The notes below the pieces were generated by a model. It saw only the letters and a program-made list of their open reading frames with translations, was not told the origin of the DNA and did no database searches. DNA of 64,000 nt from CAZRGV01 sp964599655 (GTDB lineage: Bacteria; Planctomycetota; Planctomycetia; Isosphaerales; Isosphaeraceae), in assembly GCA_964599655.1 (NCBI GenBank), contig CAZRGV010000004.1, forward strand, positions 1 through 64,000, given 5' to 3'. The translations under genes were made by a program, and so were the position numbers. Shown piece by piece: positions 39,501-46,605 of the stretch. How positions within the stretch are numbered: the first letter of the stretch is position 1; the number at the start of each line of letters is the position of its first letter.

Positions 39501-39528
39501 CGCCTTTCTTCTGGAGCTACAGAAGTGA
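36505..39528 (+). CDS. PVC-type secreted dehydrogenase/HEAT/CxxCH haem protein
   Basis: The 1007-residue product starts with a signal peptide (MRIRPLIFGLLAVVIGQAVA). The propeller domain shows DEDGRLFVVEMSDYPYTDR, DRDGDGRFDEAHLF and NNLQWGLDHRIYGAASGNGG. HEAT-like repeats fill the middle, and the C-terminal cytochrome c domain has CLTCHRLGETGHEVGPNL with a distal MPEGLESKIS segment. It is a close relative of the upstream gene in architecture but belongs to a different subgroup by sequence. It begins 18 nt after that gene, and its stop codon overlaps the GTG start of the next gene by 4 nt, so the four genes 33265-41077 look like one operon. Confidence 0.92.
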   Translation: MRIRPLIFGLLAVVIGQAVAAQDEPFPRFPPRKPSEAVGTFQLLDGFQMQLLAAEPLIIDPVAGAYDEDGRLFVVEMSDYPYTDRKNDLPFQENTADPPIGRVRLLIDRDGDGRFDEAHLFAEKLSWPTGVAVWKGGVFVAATPEIWYLKDTDGDHKADIREKVFTGFRKYNVQAVMNNLQWGLDHRIYGAASGNGGLVRRADKTPKSPAINVLRRDFRFDPRSFDFEAISGGARFGNTFDDWGNRFLCDIRNPAEHVVLPSRYLERNPNLPAPRVLHDAAEAGDTIPVYRISPPEPWRELRARRWAAIGKAYPRSELVGAGYLTSSSGVTVYRGDAYPSTFRGNLFLGEVANNLVLRLAVEPDGVTFRARRAAPDGVEFLASTDTWFRPVNFVNAPDGTLHVLDMYRETIEHPWSIPDDIKARLDLRSGEDRGRLYRLTPPGFQARPTPRLSQATVAELVALLEHPNAWHRDTAHRLLFERNDVAAVPALRRLLRESASPLGRLHALWSLEGLNALDDDDLSAALGDRSSGVREHAVRLAEPRLKHDPKWLNSMLNLAADEHPRVRYQVAFTLGEVDDAHAVEGLARIALRDASDPWIRTAVLSSSSRNAGALFASLLTAMNEPPADATHRAGMVEMLRSLAFLVGAEGKPAEAIRALDSLANSPLSRSNDRETRFDLTLPIAEGLRSRGQPFFDLPMDRQKDARVVEFLERLHTDAQALVSDRSASQALRVQAITLIGFRPFDEVESLLAPLLSSNEPPEIHRASAKALASHAQPEVATILLKPYRRYAPAMKGDVLQLLLGRAIWVGPLLDAVQAGLVPVGEIPPARRGLLLSSKDAGIRARAESLFGPTSPGPRREVIERYQQALKQPSDPDRGRAVFHRECLTCHRLGETGHEVGPNLSSIRRRTADEVLIHILDPNREVAPDYLEYTVALEDGRVLSGLIEAETATSLTLKRAEGVEDSILRRNIQEIASTGKSLMPEGLESKISIQEMADLLAFLLELQK

Positions 39529-40310
39529 GGATCTGGGACCTGCATTGCCACCTCTCCGGCCTCGAAGGTCGCACGCCGGAAGAGAAAATGGCCAGCCTGA
39601 TCGCCTTCGCCGACCGAATGGGCATCGAGCGCGTGGTCGTGTTCATGGGTTTGCGATTCGTCACCGACCCCTCGCCCGACGAGCTTCGACGACAGAACGA
39701 CGAGGTCCTTCAGGCCCTGAGCCACTGGCATGATCGCGCGTTTGGATTCGTGTATGTCAGTCCAAAGCACGTCGAGACAAGCCTTCAGGAAATCGATCGC
39801 TGCATCCGCGATGGCCCGATGGTCGGCATCAAGCTCTGGGTGGCGTCGCGTTGCAACGTCCCGGAGATCGACCCGATCATCCGACGTGCGGCCGAGCTCA
39901 AGGCCGTGATCTTCCAGCACACCTGGTTCAAGGCGGGAGGGAATCCGCCGGGCGAGTCGTCGCCGTTGGATCTCGCGGAGCTGGCCGCCCGCCACCCGGA
40001 TGTCCCCTTGATCTGCGGCCACACCGGTGGCGACTGGGAACGTGGCATCCGAGCGATCCGGGCCCATCGCAACGTGTTGATCGACATCGGAGGGTCCGAC
40101 CCGACCGCCGGATTTGTCGAGATGGCCGTTCGCGAGCTGGGGGCCCGCCGCATCCTTTATGGAAGCGATGCGGGAGGCCGGAGCTTCGCCTCGCAACTGG
40201 CGAAAGTGATGGGCGCCGAGATCAACGGCGAGGAGAAGCGCCTCATCCTGGCCGAGAACCTTCGCCGACTGATGGGGCCGATCCTTCGCGACAAGGGAAT
40301 CCAGACATGA
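39525..40310 (+). CDS. amidohydrolase family (TIM-barrel metal-dependent hydrolase)
   Basis: The 261-residue product starts with GTG overlapping the preceding stop in a GTGA junction, implying translational coupling. Metal-binding landmarks of the amidohydrolase_2 group are visible: DLHCHLSG at the N-terminus, LICGHTGGDWERG in the middle and LYGSDAGG with a catalytic-site aspartate near the C-terminus. It has no signal peptide, so it acts in the cytoplasm. The substrate is unknown; such enzymes often hydrolyse lactones or decarboxylate. A second family member overlaps its stop codon. Confidence 0.88.
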   Translation: MRIWDLHCHLSGLEGRTPEEKMASLIAFADRMGIERVVVFMGLRFVTDPSPDELRRQNDEVLQALSHWHDRAFGFVYVSPKHVETSLQEIDRCIRDGPMVGIKLWVASRCNVPEIDPIIRRAAELKAVIFQHTWFKAGGNPPGESSPLDLAELAARHPDVPLICGHTGGDWERGIRAIRAHRNVLIDIGGSDPTAGFVEMAVRELGARRILYGSDAGGRSFASQLAKVMGAEINGEEKRLILAENLRRLMGPILRDKGIQT

Positions 40311-41077
40311 TCGACGTGAACGTCTACCTTGATCGTTGGCCGTTCCGCCGACTTCCGCATGACGGGCCGGCCGCTCTGGTTCGCACGTTGCGCGATCAGG
40401 GCGTGACCGAAGCCTGGGCCGGTTCCTTCGACGCGGTCCTTCATCGCGACGTGGCTGGAGTCAACTCCCGGCTGGCCGTTGACTGCCAGAGATACGGTGA
40501 GGGGCTGCTCAAGCCCTTCGGGACCGTTAACCCAACGCTTCCCGACTGGCAGGAGGATCTCCGACGCTGCCATGAACAGCACAAGATGCCGGGTATTCGG
40601 CTCCATCCAAATTATCATTCCTATTCGCTGGAACATCCGAGTGTTGGCGAATTGCTGCGGACCGCCGCCGACCGCGGACTGATTGTTCAAATCGCGCTCA
40701 AGATGGAAGACGAGCGGACGCAACATCCACTTGTCCGGGTTCCCCCCGTCGACCCCGCTCCGCTTCTCGACGTCCTTCCGCGGATTCCGAAGCTGCGACT
40801 GGTGTTGCTGAACGCGATGCGCGACATTCCGGCCGACGGCTCGCGACGACTCCGAGAGGCCGGCTCGGTCTTCTTCGAAACCGCCATGATGGAGGGCGTC
40901 GGCGGAGTCGGCCACCTGGTCCGCACCGTTGGCGAAGACCGGATTCTCCTCGGCTCGTATTTCCCCTTCCTCGTCTTCGAGTCGGCCGCGCTCAAGCTAA
41001 AAGAATCGGGCCTCTCCCCCGAGACGTTGGAAAGGATCCGCGTGACGAACGCCCGTCGCTTGCTCGAAAGAGCATAA
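40307..41077 (+). CDS. amidohydrolase-family paralogue lacking the HxH motif
   Basis: The 256-residue product starts at ATG 40307, overlapping the preceding stop in an ATGA junction. It has the amidohydrolase_2 barrel pattern (GVTEAWAGSFDAVLHRDV, GIRLHPNYHSYSLEHP, DRILLGSYFPFLVFESA). However, the N-terminal HxH is replaced by DVNVYLDRWPFRRL, and the usual GHxG and GSDxP positions are also changed. It may therefore be a non-metal enzyme or a partner subunit for the preceding gene product; both are inference. It is cytoplasmic, with the stop 11 nt from that of the convergent sulfatase gene. Confidence 0.8.
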   Translation: MIDVNVYLDRWPFRRLPHDGPAALVRTLRDQGVTEAWAGSFDAVLHRDVAGVNSRLAVDCQRYGEGLLKPFGTVNPTLPDWQEDLRRCHEQHKMPGIRLHPNYHSYSLEHPSVGELLRTAADRGLIVQIALKMEDERTQHPLVRVPPVDPAPLLDVLPRIPKLRLVLLNAMRDIPADGSRRLREAGSVFFETAMMEGVGGVGHLVRTVGEDRILLGSYFPFLVFESAALKLKESGLSPETLERIRVTNARRLLERA

Positions 41078-41088
41078 AAACGGGCGTT

Positions 41089-42551
41089 TCAGCGATCGGA
41101 CGATCGATTGCCGGACGCCGAACGAGCCACATCGTCGCCAATTGATCTCATCCAGTCTTGAAGTCGATGGTCGAGCTCCTTGAAGCGTTCCCGGTGCTCC
41201 TCCGACGCGGCGAGGTTGCGGGTCTCACCCGGGTCTTCGGCAAGGTGGTACAATTCGTCGACCCCGTCTGGCTCATAATGCCGGATCAACTTCCATTGAT
41301 CGGTGCGGATCATTCGCATTCGAGCGATCTGTCCGTGGTGCATGTCATACTGGCCGAACTGGGTGTTGTCCCAGGTCGAATCCAGCGATTCCCCCTTTCC
41401 GAGCAGGTCGGCCGCGAAGCTCCGTCCCGCGATTTTGAGATTCTCTGGTGCCCCCAGTCCAACCAGATCAAGAATCGTGGGGAACAGGTCGACGTTGGAA
41501 ACCGCGCGGTGGATCACGCTTCCCGGCGTCACCACACCCGGCCATCGGACAATCAGAGGAACACGGATCGACTCCTCGAACATGTTGGGGCGGCGGCCCT
41601 TCTTCCCTTCGACCAGCCAGGTCGCGTTTCCCTTGTGCCAGAGTCCATGATGGCCGATCATGTAACCATGATCACTTGTAAAAATCACAATTGTGCTTTT
41701 GTCCAATCCTAGCGCTTCGAGGCGATCGAGCAGGCGGCCGATGTTGCGGTCGACTGAGGAAATACTGGAATAGTAATCGCGTGTCAATTTTTTGACTCGT
41801 TGCGGCGAAAGGCCGGGGAAATCCGGAATCGTCGGGTCGAGGTCCCGGTACCGCTCGGAGTCGATTTCGGGTACCGGCGCGTAAGGCGCGTGGGGCTCTC
41901 GGAAATGGACCGAGAGCAAGAATGGTTGATCGCGGTGTGACTCGACGAAGCGAATGCCTTCGTCCACCAGCAGGTCGGGTAAAGAGCCCTGGAGCTGGCG
42001 AACTTTCCCTTCCACTTCGAGGCGCGGATTCATCGGCAGGTTGCCGCCGTCGCGGAAGCCGAGGAACCGGTCATAGCCCTGTCGAGTCGGATGGAACTTG
42101 TCGAGTGTGCCGAGATGCCACTTGCCACAAAGCGCCGTGGCGTAGCCGCTGGCTTTCAACAACTCGGGCCAGCCGACTTCCGAAGGGTCGAGGCCCAGTT
42201 CGGGTTCATTCTGAGGGTTGATCCAGTCGTCGATGTGAACCTGTGTTGGATAGCGGCTGGCAAACATCTCGGCGCGCGAGGGGGAGCAGACGGGCGTCAC
42301 GGTGAATGCGTTGTGGAACAGGGCCCCTTCGCGGGCCAGCCGGTCCATGTTGGGCGTTTGGATCTCGCGGTTCCCGTAGGCTCCCACCGCCCAACGTGCC
42401 TGGTCGTCCGTGTAGAGGAACACGACGTTCGGTCGACGGCTCCCGNNNNNNNNNNNNNNNNNNNNNNNNGGCTTACTGGAGTCCTCGTCAATAGCCACAA
42501 CAGCGACGGCACGAGCAGGAACAGGAGCCGGTGGGGCCGCGAAGGAGTCAT
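41089..42551 (-). CDS. secreted sulfatase (assembly gap near N-terminus)
   Basis: The C-terminal ~450 residues contain NVVFLYTDDQARWAVG, the formylglycine site PVCSPSRAEMFASRYP and IVIFTSDHGYMIGHHG. The usual LTG after the formylglycine motif is replaced by ASR. The N-terminus lies in a different frame beyond the N run: the ATG at 42549-42551 begins MTPSRPHRLLFLLVPSLL, a good signal peptide. The 24-N run at 42446-42469 therefore has the wrong length modulo 3. The same-frame open region up to 42729 is not a coding N-terminus. It is probably activated by the FGE encoded at 31.8-33.0 kb. A patch of A/T-ending codons spans about 41650-41710. Confidence 0.9.
42446..42469. other. assembly gap (24 N) inside sulfatase gene
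   Basis: The signal-peptide frame on the high-coordinate side and the sulfatase frame on the low side differ, so the true gap length is not a multiple of three. Confidence 0.95.
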
Positions 42552-42694
42552 GGGAATCGTCCTCTCCAAGCGGAAGGCGCGCGGGTTGCGAGACGGCGAG
42601 CCCTATCGTGCCATGGCGTTCGCGGTCAGGCAAGGCGCGCGGTCTCGAGACGGGAGAATCGGCTCCGTCGGCGACGGCTCCTCGCCGATCTCGC

Positions 42695-43810
42695 TCAGGC
42701 CTGCGGCGTGAAGAGGATGATCTCGACACGTCTAGGCGGTTCGGATTGGGATTCGTTGGCGAGGCCCGGCGGCGTTCGGTGGCCGAAGCCGACGGCGGCG
42801 ACTTTCCGGCTTCGGAACCAGCTCATCGTCGCGAGTTGATGTTGTTCAAGTAAATATTTGCGAACGGCATCGGCCTGTTCCTGAGTCAGAATTCGAGCCA
42901 GGTCAATGTCGCTGGGACGGTCGGAAAACGCGGCGATGACAATCTCGGTCGTGCTCGGCCAGCGCATCTTCTTGAACCAATGCGCGAATTCGTCCAGTCG
43001 GCCGCGTCCGTTCTCGGTCAGGATGGCCGTACCCGGCTCGAAGAGGATGTCCCCTTGCAGCGTCCGGCGTTCTCGCGTCGATCCGGGTTGGTAGAGCACG
43101 CGGTCGAAGTCGTTGAAGCCTCGACGGTCAAAGTAGCGCGAGAATGGCCAGACGCCCTTGAGGGCCTCGAGATTGTCGTCCAAGGCCACCAGCGCGCGCT
43201 CTCCTCGGTTCGAGAGGGCCACCAGCCGTTCGTACGCCTCCTCATCCTTGACGAGCCGGCCCAGCGTCCCCTTGCCCTGGCGAATCGTGGCGGCGATGTC
43301 GTTCAACTCGGTCAGTCCCACCTCGGCCGAGTGGGCGACCGTATCGAGCCGCTTCAGAGCCGAGCGGGCATCGAGCAAGATGTCGCCCAACTCCGTCGGA
43401 GCCTCGGAACGGAGCAACCCTCCGTCAGCGAGCAATGGGGCGTCTGACTGTCCTGGTGTGATTTCCAGCGCTTTTGTACCCACAACACCTTGCGTGACGA
43501 TCGTCGCCGTGGCATCGGAACGAACCAGCGGACGCAACCGTTCGTCGATTCGCAGTCGAACCACGACCGGATTGCCGGGCCGCGAGGGAGGCTCGATCGC
43601 CTCGACGATCCCGGCGTCGACGCCTTGAACGTGGACCTTGTCCCCGACAGCGAGTCCGCCGATCTTCTCGAATTCGGCTCGGGCCTGGAACGTCCGTTGC
43701 CACTGCCAGTGGCGACGCGCCACCAGCGAGGCGCCATACACGGCCAGACCGAGGACCGCGAAGGTCAGAACCAGGTTGGTGAACGCTCTGATGTATCCGA
43801 TCTGTCGCAT
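42695..43810 (-). CDS. MlaD-like MCE protein fused to a C-terminal OmpA-like domain
   Basis: The 371-residue product has one N-terminal membrane anchor (about residues 10-30). An MCE lipid-binding domain follows (about 42-120: GGLAVGDKVHVQGVDAGIVEAI, RLRPLVRSDATATI, GTKALEITPG), then a helical stretch as in MlaD/Mce proteins (about 140-220). The last ~120 residues look like an OmpA/MotB peptidoglycan-binding domain: LFEPGTAILTENGRGRLDEF, EQADAVRKYLLEQHQL and a terminal RRVEIILF. The anchor plus MCE domain fits a substrate-binding component of an ABC phospholipid transporter in the periplasm. The OmpA-like tail could tie it to peptidoglycan. The MlaE-like permease gene lies 185 bp upstream; no ATPase gene is present. 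Confidence 0.85.
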   Translation of the reverse strand: MRQIGYIRAFTNLVLTFAVLGLAVYGASLVARRHWQWQRTFQARAEFEKIGGLAVGDKVHVQGVDAGIVEAIEPPSRPGNPVVVRLRIDERLRPLVRSDATATIVTQGVVGTKALEITPGQSDAPLLADGGLLRSEAPTELGDILLDARSALKRLDTVAHSAEVGLTELNDIAATIRQGKGTLGRLVKDEEAYERLVALSNRGERALVALDDNLEALKGVWPFSRYFDRRGFNDFDRVLYQPGSTRERRTLQGDILFEPGTAILTENGRGRLDEFAHWFKKMRWPSTTEIVIAAFSDRPSDIDLARILTQEQADAVRKYLLEQHQLATMSWFRSRKVAAVGFGHRTPPGLANESQSEPPRRVEIILFTPQA

Positions 43811-43995
43811 GGGTTGGTGTCTCCCGAACGGCTCCTCGATTCCGAACCGCGGGGCATGCTCACTCGTTTCCGCTTCGTTCCATTACCATGGTAGCACGGA
43901 TCGACCAAGCCGCCCAGTTCGACGGACCTCGGGCGTGGTTATCGAGGGGGATCGAACGGGTTGAGCTGGGGGGCTTGCCGCCCGTTTCCGGGCTG

Positions 43996-44769
43996 CTATC
44001 CGTTCCAACCGATCGCATCGACGGCTTCCTGAATGAGCGGAACGAGAAGAACGTTCGCGGCGAAGACGGCGAGGGTCGATCGGACAACGCCCCTCGTGGC
44101 GGCTCGGCCGACGGCTTCGGTCGATCGGTCGGCCTCGAGTCCGGTCCAGCAGCCGATCAGTCCCACGAGCAAACCGAAGGTCGAGGTTTTCAAGGTCGAG
44201 GGAACCACGTCGCGGAGCCAGAGATAGTCGAGCGCCCTCGCGCCGAAGGCCTCTGCCGAGAGCGTGCCTCCGGCGAGCTCGGCAACCAGACCCCCGAGCA
44301 AGGCCGACGCATCAATCAAGATCGTCAATATCGGTAGAGCCAAGAAACAAGCGAGGACTCGAGGCGCGACGATGGTCGTGATCGGCGAGGCCCCAAGGAC
44401 CTCGCGCGCGTCGATCTCCTCCGTTAACGTCATCGACCCCAGTTCGGCCGCCAGACCGGCGCCGAGCCGACCGGCCACCAGCACGGCCGCGAGCAAGGGA
44501 CCGGTTTCGACAAGGATCGCCACCGCCAGCAGGCCGGGCAGCGTGTCCTGCAAGCCGTAGGAGACGAGCAGGCGCCGGGTCTGAAACCAGGTGACCATGC
44601 CCACGCTTGCGCCGGCGGCCGCGACAATCGGCAGGCTACCCCAGGCCACGCGCTCGAACTGCCGGATGACCTCGCCCGGTCGATGCCAGAGCGTCGAGGG
44701 CATCGCCCGCAACGACTTCACGCCGAAGTCGACGAATCGGCCAAGCTGCAACAGAGTCTGAAGTACCAC
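43996..44769 (-). CDS. mlaE: MlaE-family ABC transporter permease
   Basis: The 257-residue product has the MlaE permease pattern: FERVAWGSLPIVAAAGASVG, ETGPLLAAVLVAGRLGAGLAAELGSM, EEIDAREVLGASPI and ACFLALPILTILIDASALLGG. It has five to six membrane segments. GTG at 44767-44769 was chosen because GGGAG stands 8 nt upstream; the longer open frame (to 45459) reads through the neighbouring gene on the opposite strand. With the MCE protein it should form a phospholipid transporter, but the cytoplasmic ATPase (MlaF) is not encoded here and must come from elsewhere. Confidence 0.92.
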   Translation of the reverse strand: MVLQTLLQLGRFVDFGVKSLRAMPSTLWHRPGEVIRQFERVAWGSLPIVAAAGASVGMVTWFQTRRLLVSYGLQDTLPGLLAVAILVETGPLLAAVLVAGRLGAGLAAELGSMTLTEEIDAREVLGASPITTIVAPRVLACFLALPILTILIDASALLGGLVAELAGGTLSAEAFGARALDYLWLRDVVPSTLKTSTFGLLVGLIGCWTGLEADRSTEAVGRAATRGVVRSTLAVFAANVLLVPLIQEAVDAIGWNG

Positions 44770-44976
44770 GCGGATCACTCCCGGCTCAAGGTCGAGCCGA
44801 GCCTTACCTGGATGGAGGTTCGTCGGCGCTCCCCTGTTATTGGACGGATCGCGCTGGTGGTTTGCCAGCCCGGTCTTGGCGCTGGTTCCAGGGGATTCGC
44901 GTTGACATTCGATTAGACCGTGGGAATCCTGGGTATGGGAACGATCAATGGTCGGGCTCGATTCGAGGAGTTGACC

Positions 44977-45534
44977 ATGCGAAGAATGCTCGCGCTGGCC
45001 CTCCCCGCGCTGGTGGTCTCTACCATGATGGTGGGGACCACGAATGCGGCGGAGAAGGTGAAGTCGGGCCTGCCGGTCGGCGAGTTCGCCTCGCCGTTCG
45101 ACGTGCAGGACATCACGGGACCGAACCAGGGTACCACCCTGTGCTACCGCTGACGGTACGGCTCTAGCCCGGTCGTCTGCGTTTTCGCGCGCCAGACGTC
45201 GGAGCCCTTGACCAGTTTGGTCAAGTCGATCGATGCCGAAATTGCGAAGAATCCCGCCCTCAAGAGCTTCGTGGTCGTTCTGACCGACGACGCCGACAAG
45301 ACCGCCGACACCTTGAAGGCCATGGCCAAGGACTGCCGGCTGAAGAACATTCCGCTGACTCTCGTCGAGAGTCGCACGGGTCCCCCTGACTATCAGATCG
45401 CCAAGGACGCGGATGTCACGGTGCTGATGTGGAAGGGTACCGAGGTCAAGGTCAACCACGCCTTCAAGGGTGAGTTGTCCAAGGACGACCTCAAGTCCAT
45501 CTTGACCGACATTCCGAAAATCCTGAACGACTGA
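44977..45534 (+). CDS. exported thioredoxin-like protein with in-frame TGA; candidate selenoprotein (CxxU)
   Basis: Reading through one TGA at 45151-45153 gives 185 residues from the ATG at 44977 (GAGGAG 6 nt upstream). A signal peptide (MRRMLALALPALVVSTMMVG) is followed by TTLCYR, the TGA codon, and RYGSSPVVCVFARQ, so the TGA occupies residue 59 in a Cys-Tyr-Arg-X redox motif. Downstream coding continues for 126 codons in the same frame with high GC at third positions, giving a thioredoxin-like fold (SFVVVLTDDADKTADTLKAM, NIPLTLVESRTGPPDYQIA, TVLMWKGTEVKVNHAF). The second half has no start codon with a ribosome-binding site of its own. A SECIS-like hairpin follows the TGA. Either this is selenocysteine (or another readthrough) or a point mutation/sequencing error of TGC. 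It is divergent from mlaE. Confidence 0.75.
45174..45198 (+). promoter_or_regulatory. candidate bacterial SECIS hairpin
   Basis: A 6-bp perfect stem (CGTCTG at 45174-45179 with CAGACG at 45193-45198) encloses a 13-nt loop whose second base (45181) is G. The loop starts 26 nt after the TGA at 45151-45153. Published bacterial SECIS rules ask for a loop of 3-14 nt with G among the first two bases, at least 4 bp of stem and 16-37 nt of spacing; all are met. Confidence 0.5.
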
Positions 45535-45610
45535 TGCCGGCGCTCCCCGGCGTGGGGGGGCGTCACGACCACCGCGTTTCCTTCAACCCGTCCATGGATC
45601 GATCCCCGCG

Positions 45611-45635
45611 CGACCCGAGCCACACGCTCGGGTCG
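45611..45635. terminator. bidirectional terminator hairpin
   Basis: CGACCCGAG (45611-45619) and its exact reverse complement (45627-45635) form a 9-bp stem with a 7-nt loop, followed by TGTTGTT. It lies between the convergent selenoprotein candidate and rhomboid genes. Confidence 0.6.
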
Positions 45636-45677
45636 TGTTGTTCCCCGACCGGCCAGCCGGCCCAAGGTCGTCGTCGG

Positions 45678-46463
45678 CTAGCCCAACACACGATCCGACC
45701 AGCCCGGATGGCGCGCGATTCGGCGTGCCCGACCCTGAAGCAACAGGCCGACGAGAATTCCGCAGACCGCCCCGCCGATGTGCGCCAGGTACGCCACCCC
45801 ACCAACGTCCCCCAGGCGCCCGATCGATCCCACCCCTTGCCAGATCTGGAGGGCGATCCAGAACCCGATCACCACCACGGCCGGGACCTCCGTGATGAAC
45901 CGGAAAACCAGCACCCGAACCCGGTGGTAGGGGAACCAGACCAGATAGGCCCCCATCACGCCGGCGATCGCCCCCGAAGCCCCCAAGGTCGGAATCAACG
46001 AGTCGGGATTGGCGGCGATCTGGGCCAGGCTGGCGGCAAGCCCACAGCCAAGATAGAACAGCAGGTAGCCAATCGAGCCGAGAACCTCCTCGACGTTGTC
46101 GCCGAAAATCCAGAGATACAGCATGTTTCCGGCCAAATGCAGCGGACTGCCGTGGAGAAACATGGCGGTGAGCAGCGTCAGCCAGACCGGGAACGGCACG
46201 GGCCCCTGATCGATGATCCTCGCGTCAGGATTCTCGCGAAAGTCGGCATCCGCGAATTCCTCCTCGGGCGGCAGAGGAAGCAGAAACGGTCGAGGAATAT
46301 CGTAATGATGCGTGATCTCGTAAGGAGTTGCCGCAAAAGAGGTTGTGAATGTTTCGCCCTTCCTGACCTGCACCAGATAGAGGAGCACGTTGAGCGCGAT
46401 CAGCGTGTACGTGACCACGGGAACGATGCGCGTCCGTTCGGCATCACCGAGCGGCAAGACCAT
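45678..46463 (-). CDS. rhomboid family intramembrane serine protease
   Basis: The 261-residue product has six or more membrane segments. The catalytic dyad motifs are GASGAIAGVMGAY (Ser) and HIGGAVCGI (His), and HLAGNMLYLWIFGDNVEE carries the conserved H..GN element. A soluble loop (about residues 40-85) with PPEEEFADADF separates the first helix from the core. The ATG at 46461-46463 (MVLPLGDAERTRIVP) has a GAGGAACG ribosome-binding site; the open frame further upstream is not coding. It cleaves membrane-anchored substrates in the inner membrane; substrate unknown. Confidence 0.93.
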   Translation of the reverse strand: MVLPLGDAERTRIVPVVTYTLIALNVLLYLVQVRKGETFTTSFAATPYEITHHYDIPRPFLLPLPPEEEFADADFRENPDARIIDQGPVPFPVWLTLLTAMFLHGSPLHLAGNMLYLWIFGDNVEEVLGSIGYLLFYLGCGLAASLAQIAANPDSLIPTLGASGAIAGVMGAYLVWFPYHRVRVLVFRFITEVPAVVVIGFWIALQIWQGVGSIGRLGDVGGVAYLAHIGGAVCGILVGLLLQGRARRIARHPGWSDRVLG

Positions 46464-46605
46464 GAGACGTTCCTCGGTGTCGGGTTCCACGGCGAGCCGT
46501 CGTGTCGACGTCTTCTCGACACGACGAGGATGGCGTGATCTTAACCGACCGTCGTCGGGCGTGGAAAGCGAGTGCTCTTGTCGTGTTTCTTGGGGAATGT
46601 GGCGA

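Noticed and set aside
42470..42569. Separate short gene encoding a signal peptide near the third gap
   Set aside because: It is the N-terminus of the sulfatase in another frame because the gap length is wrong.
44902..44907. TTGACA -35 element for the candidate selenoprotein gene
   Set aside because: The only TATA-like hexamer (44934) is 26 nt away, too far for a standard promoter.
45208..45534. Separate gene starting after the TGA in the thioredoxin-like locus
   Set aside because: Its first codon is TTG without a ribosome-binding site, and it starts in the middle of the fold; the two halves make sense only as one protein.
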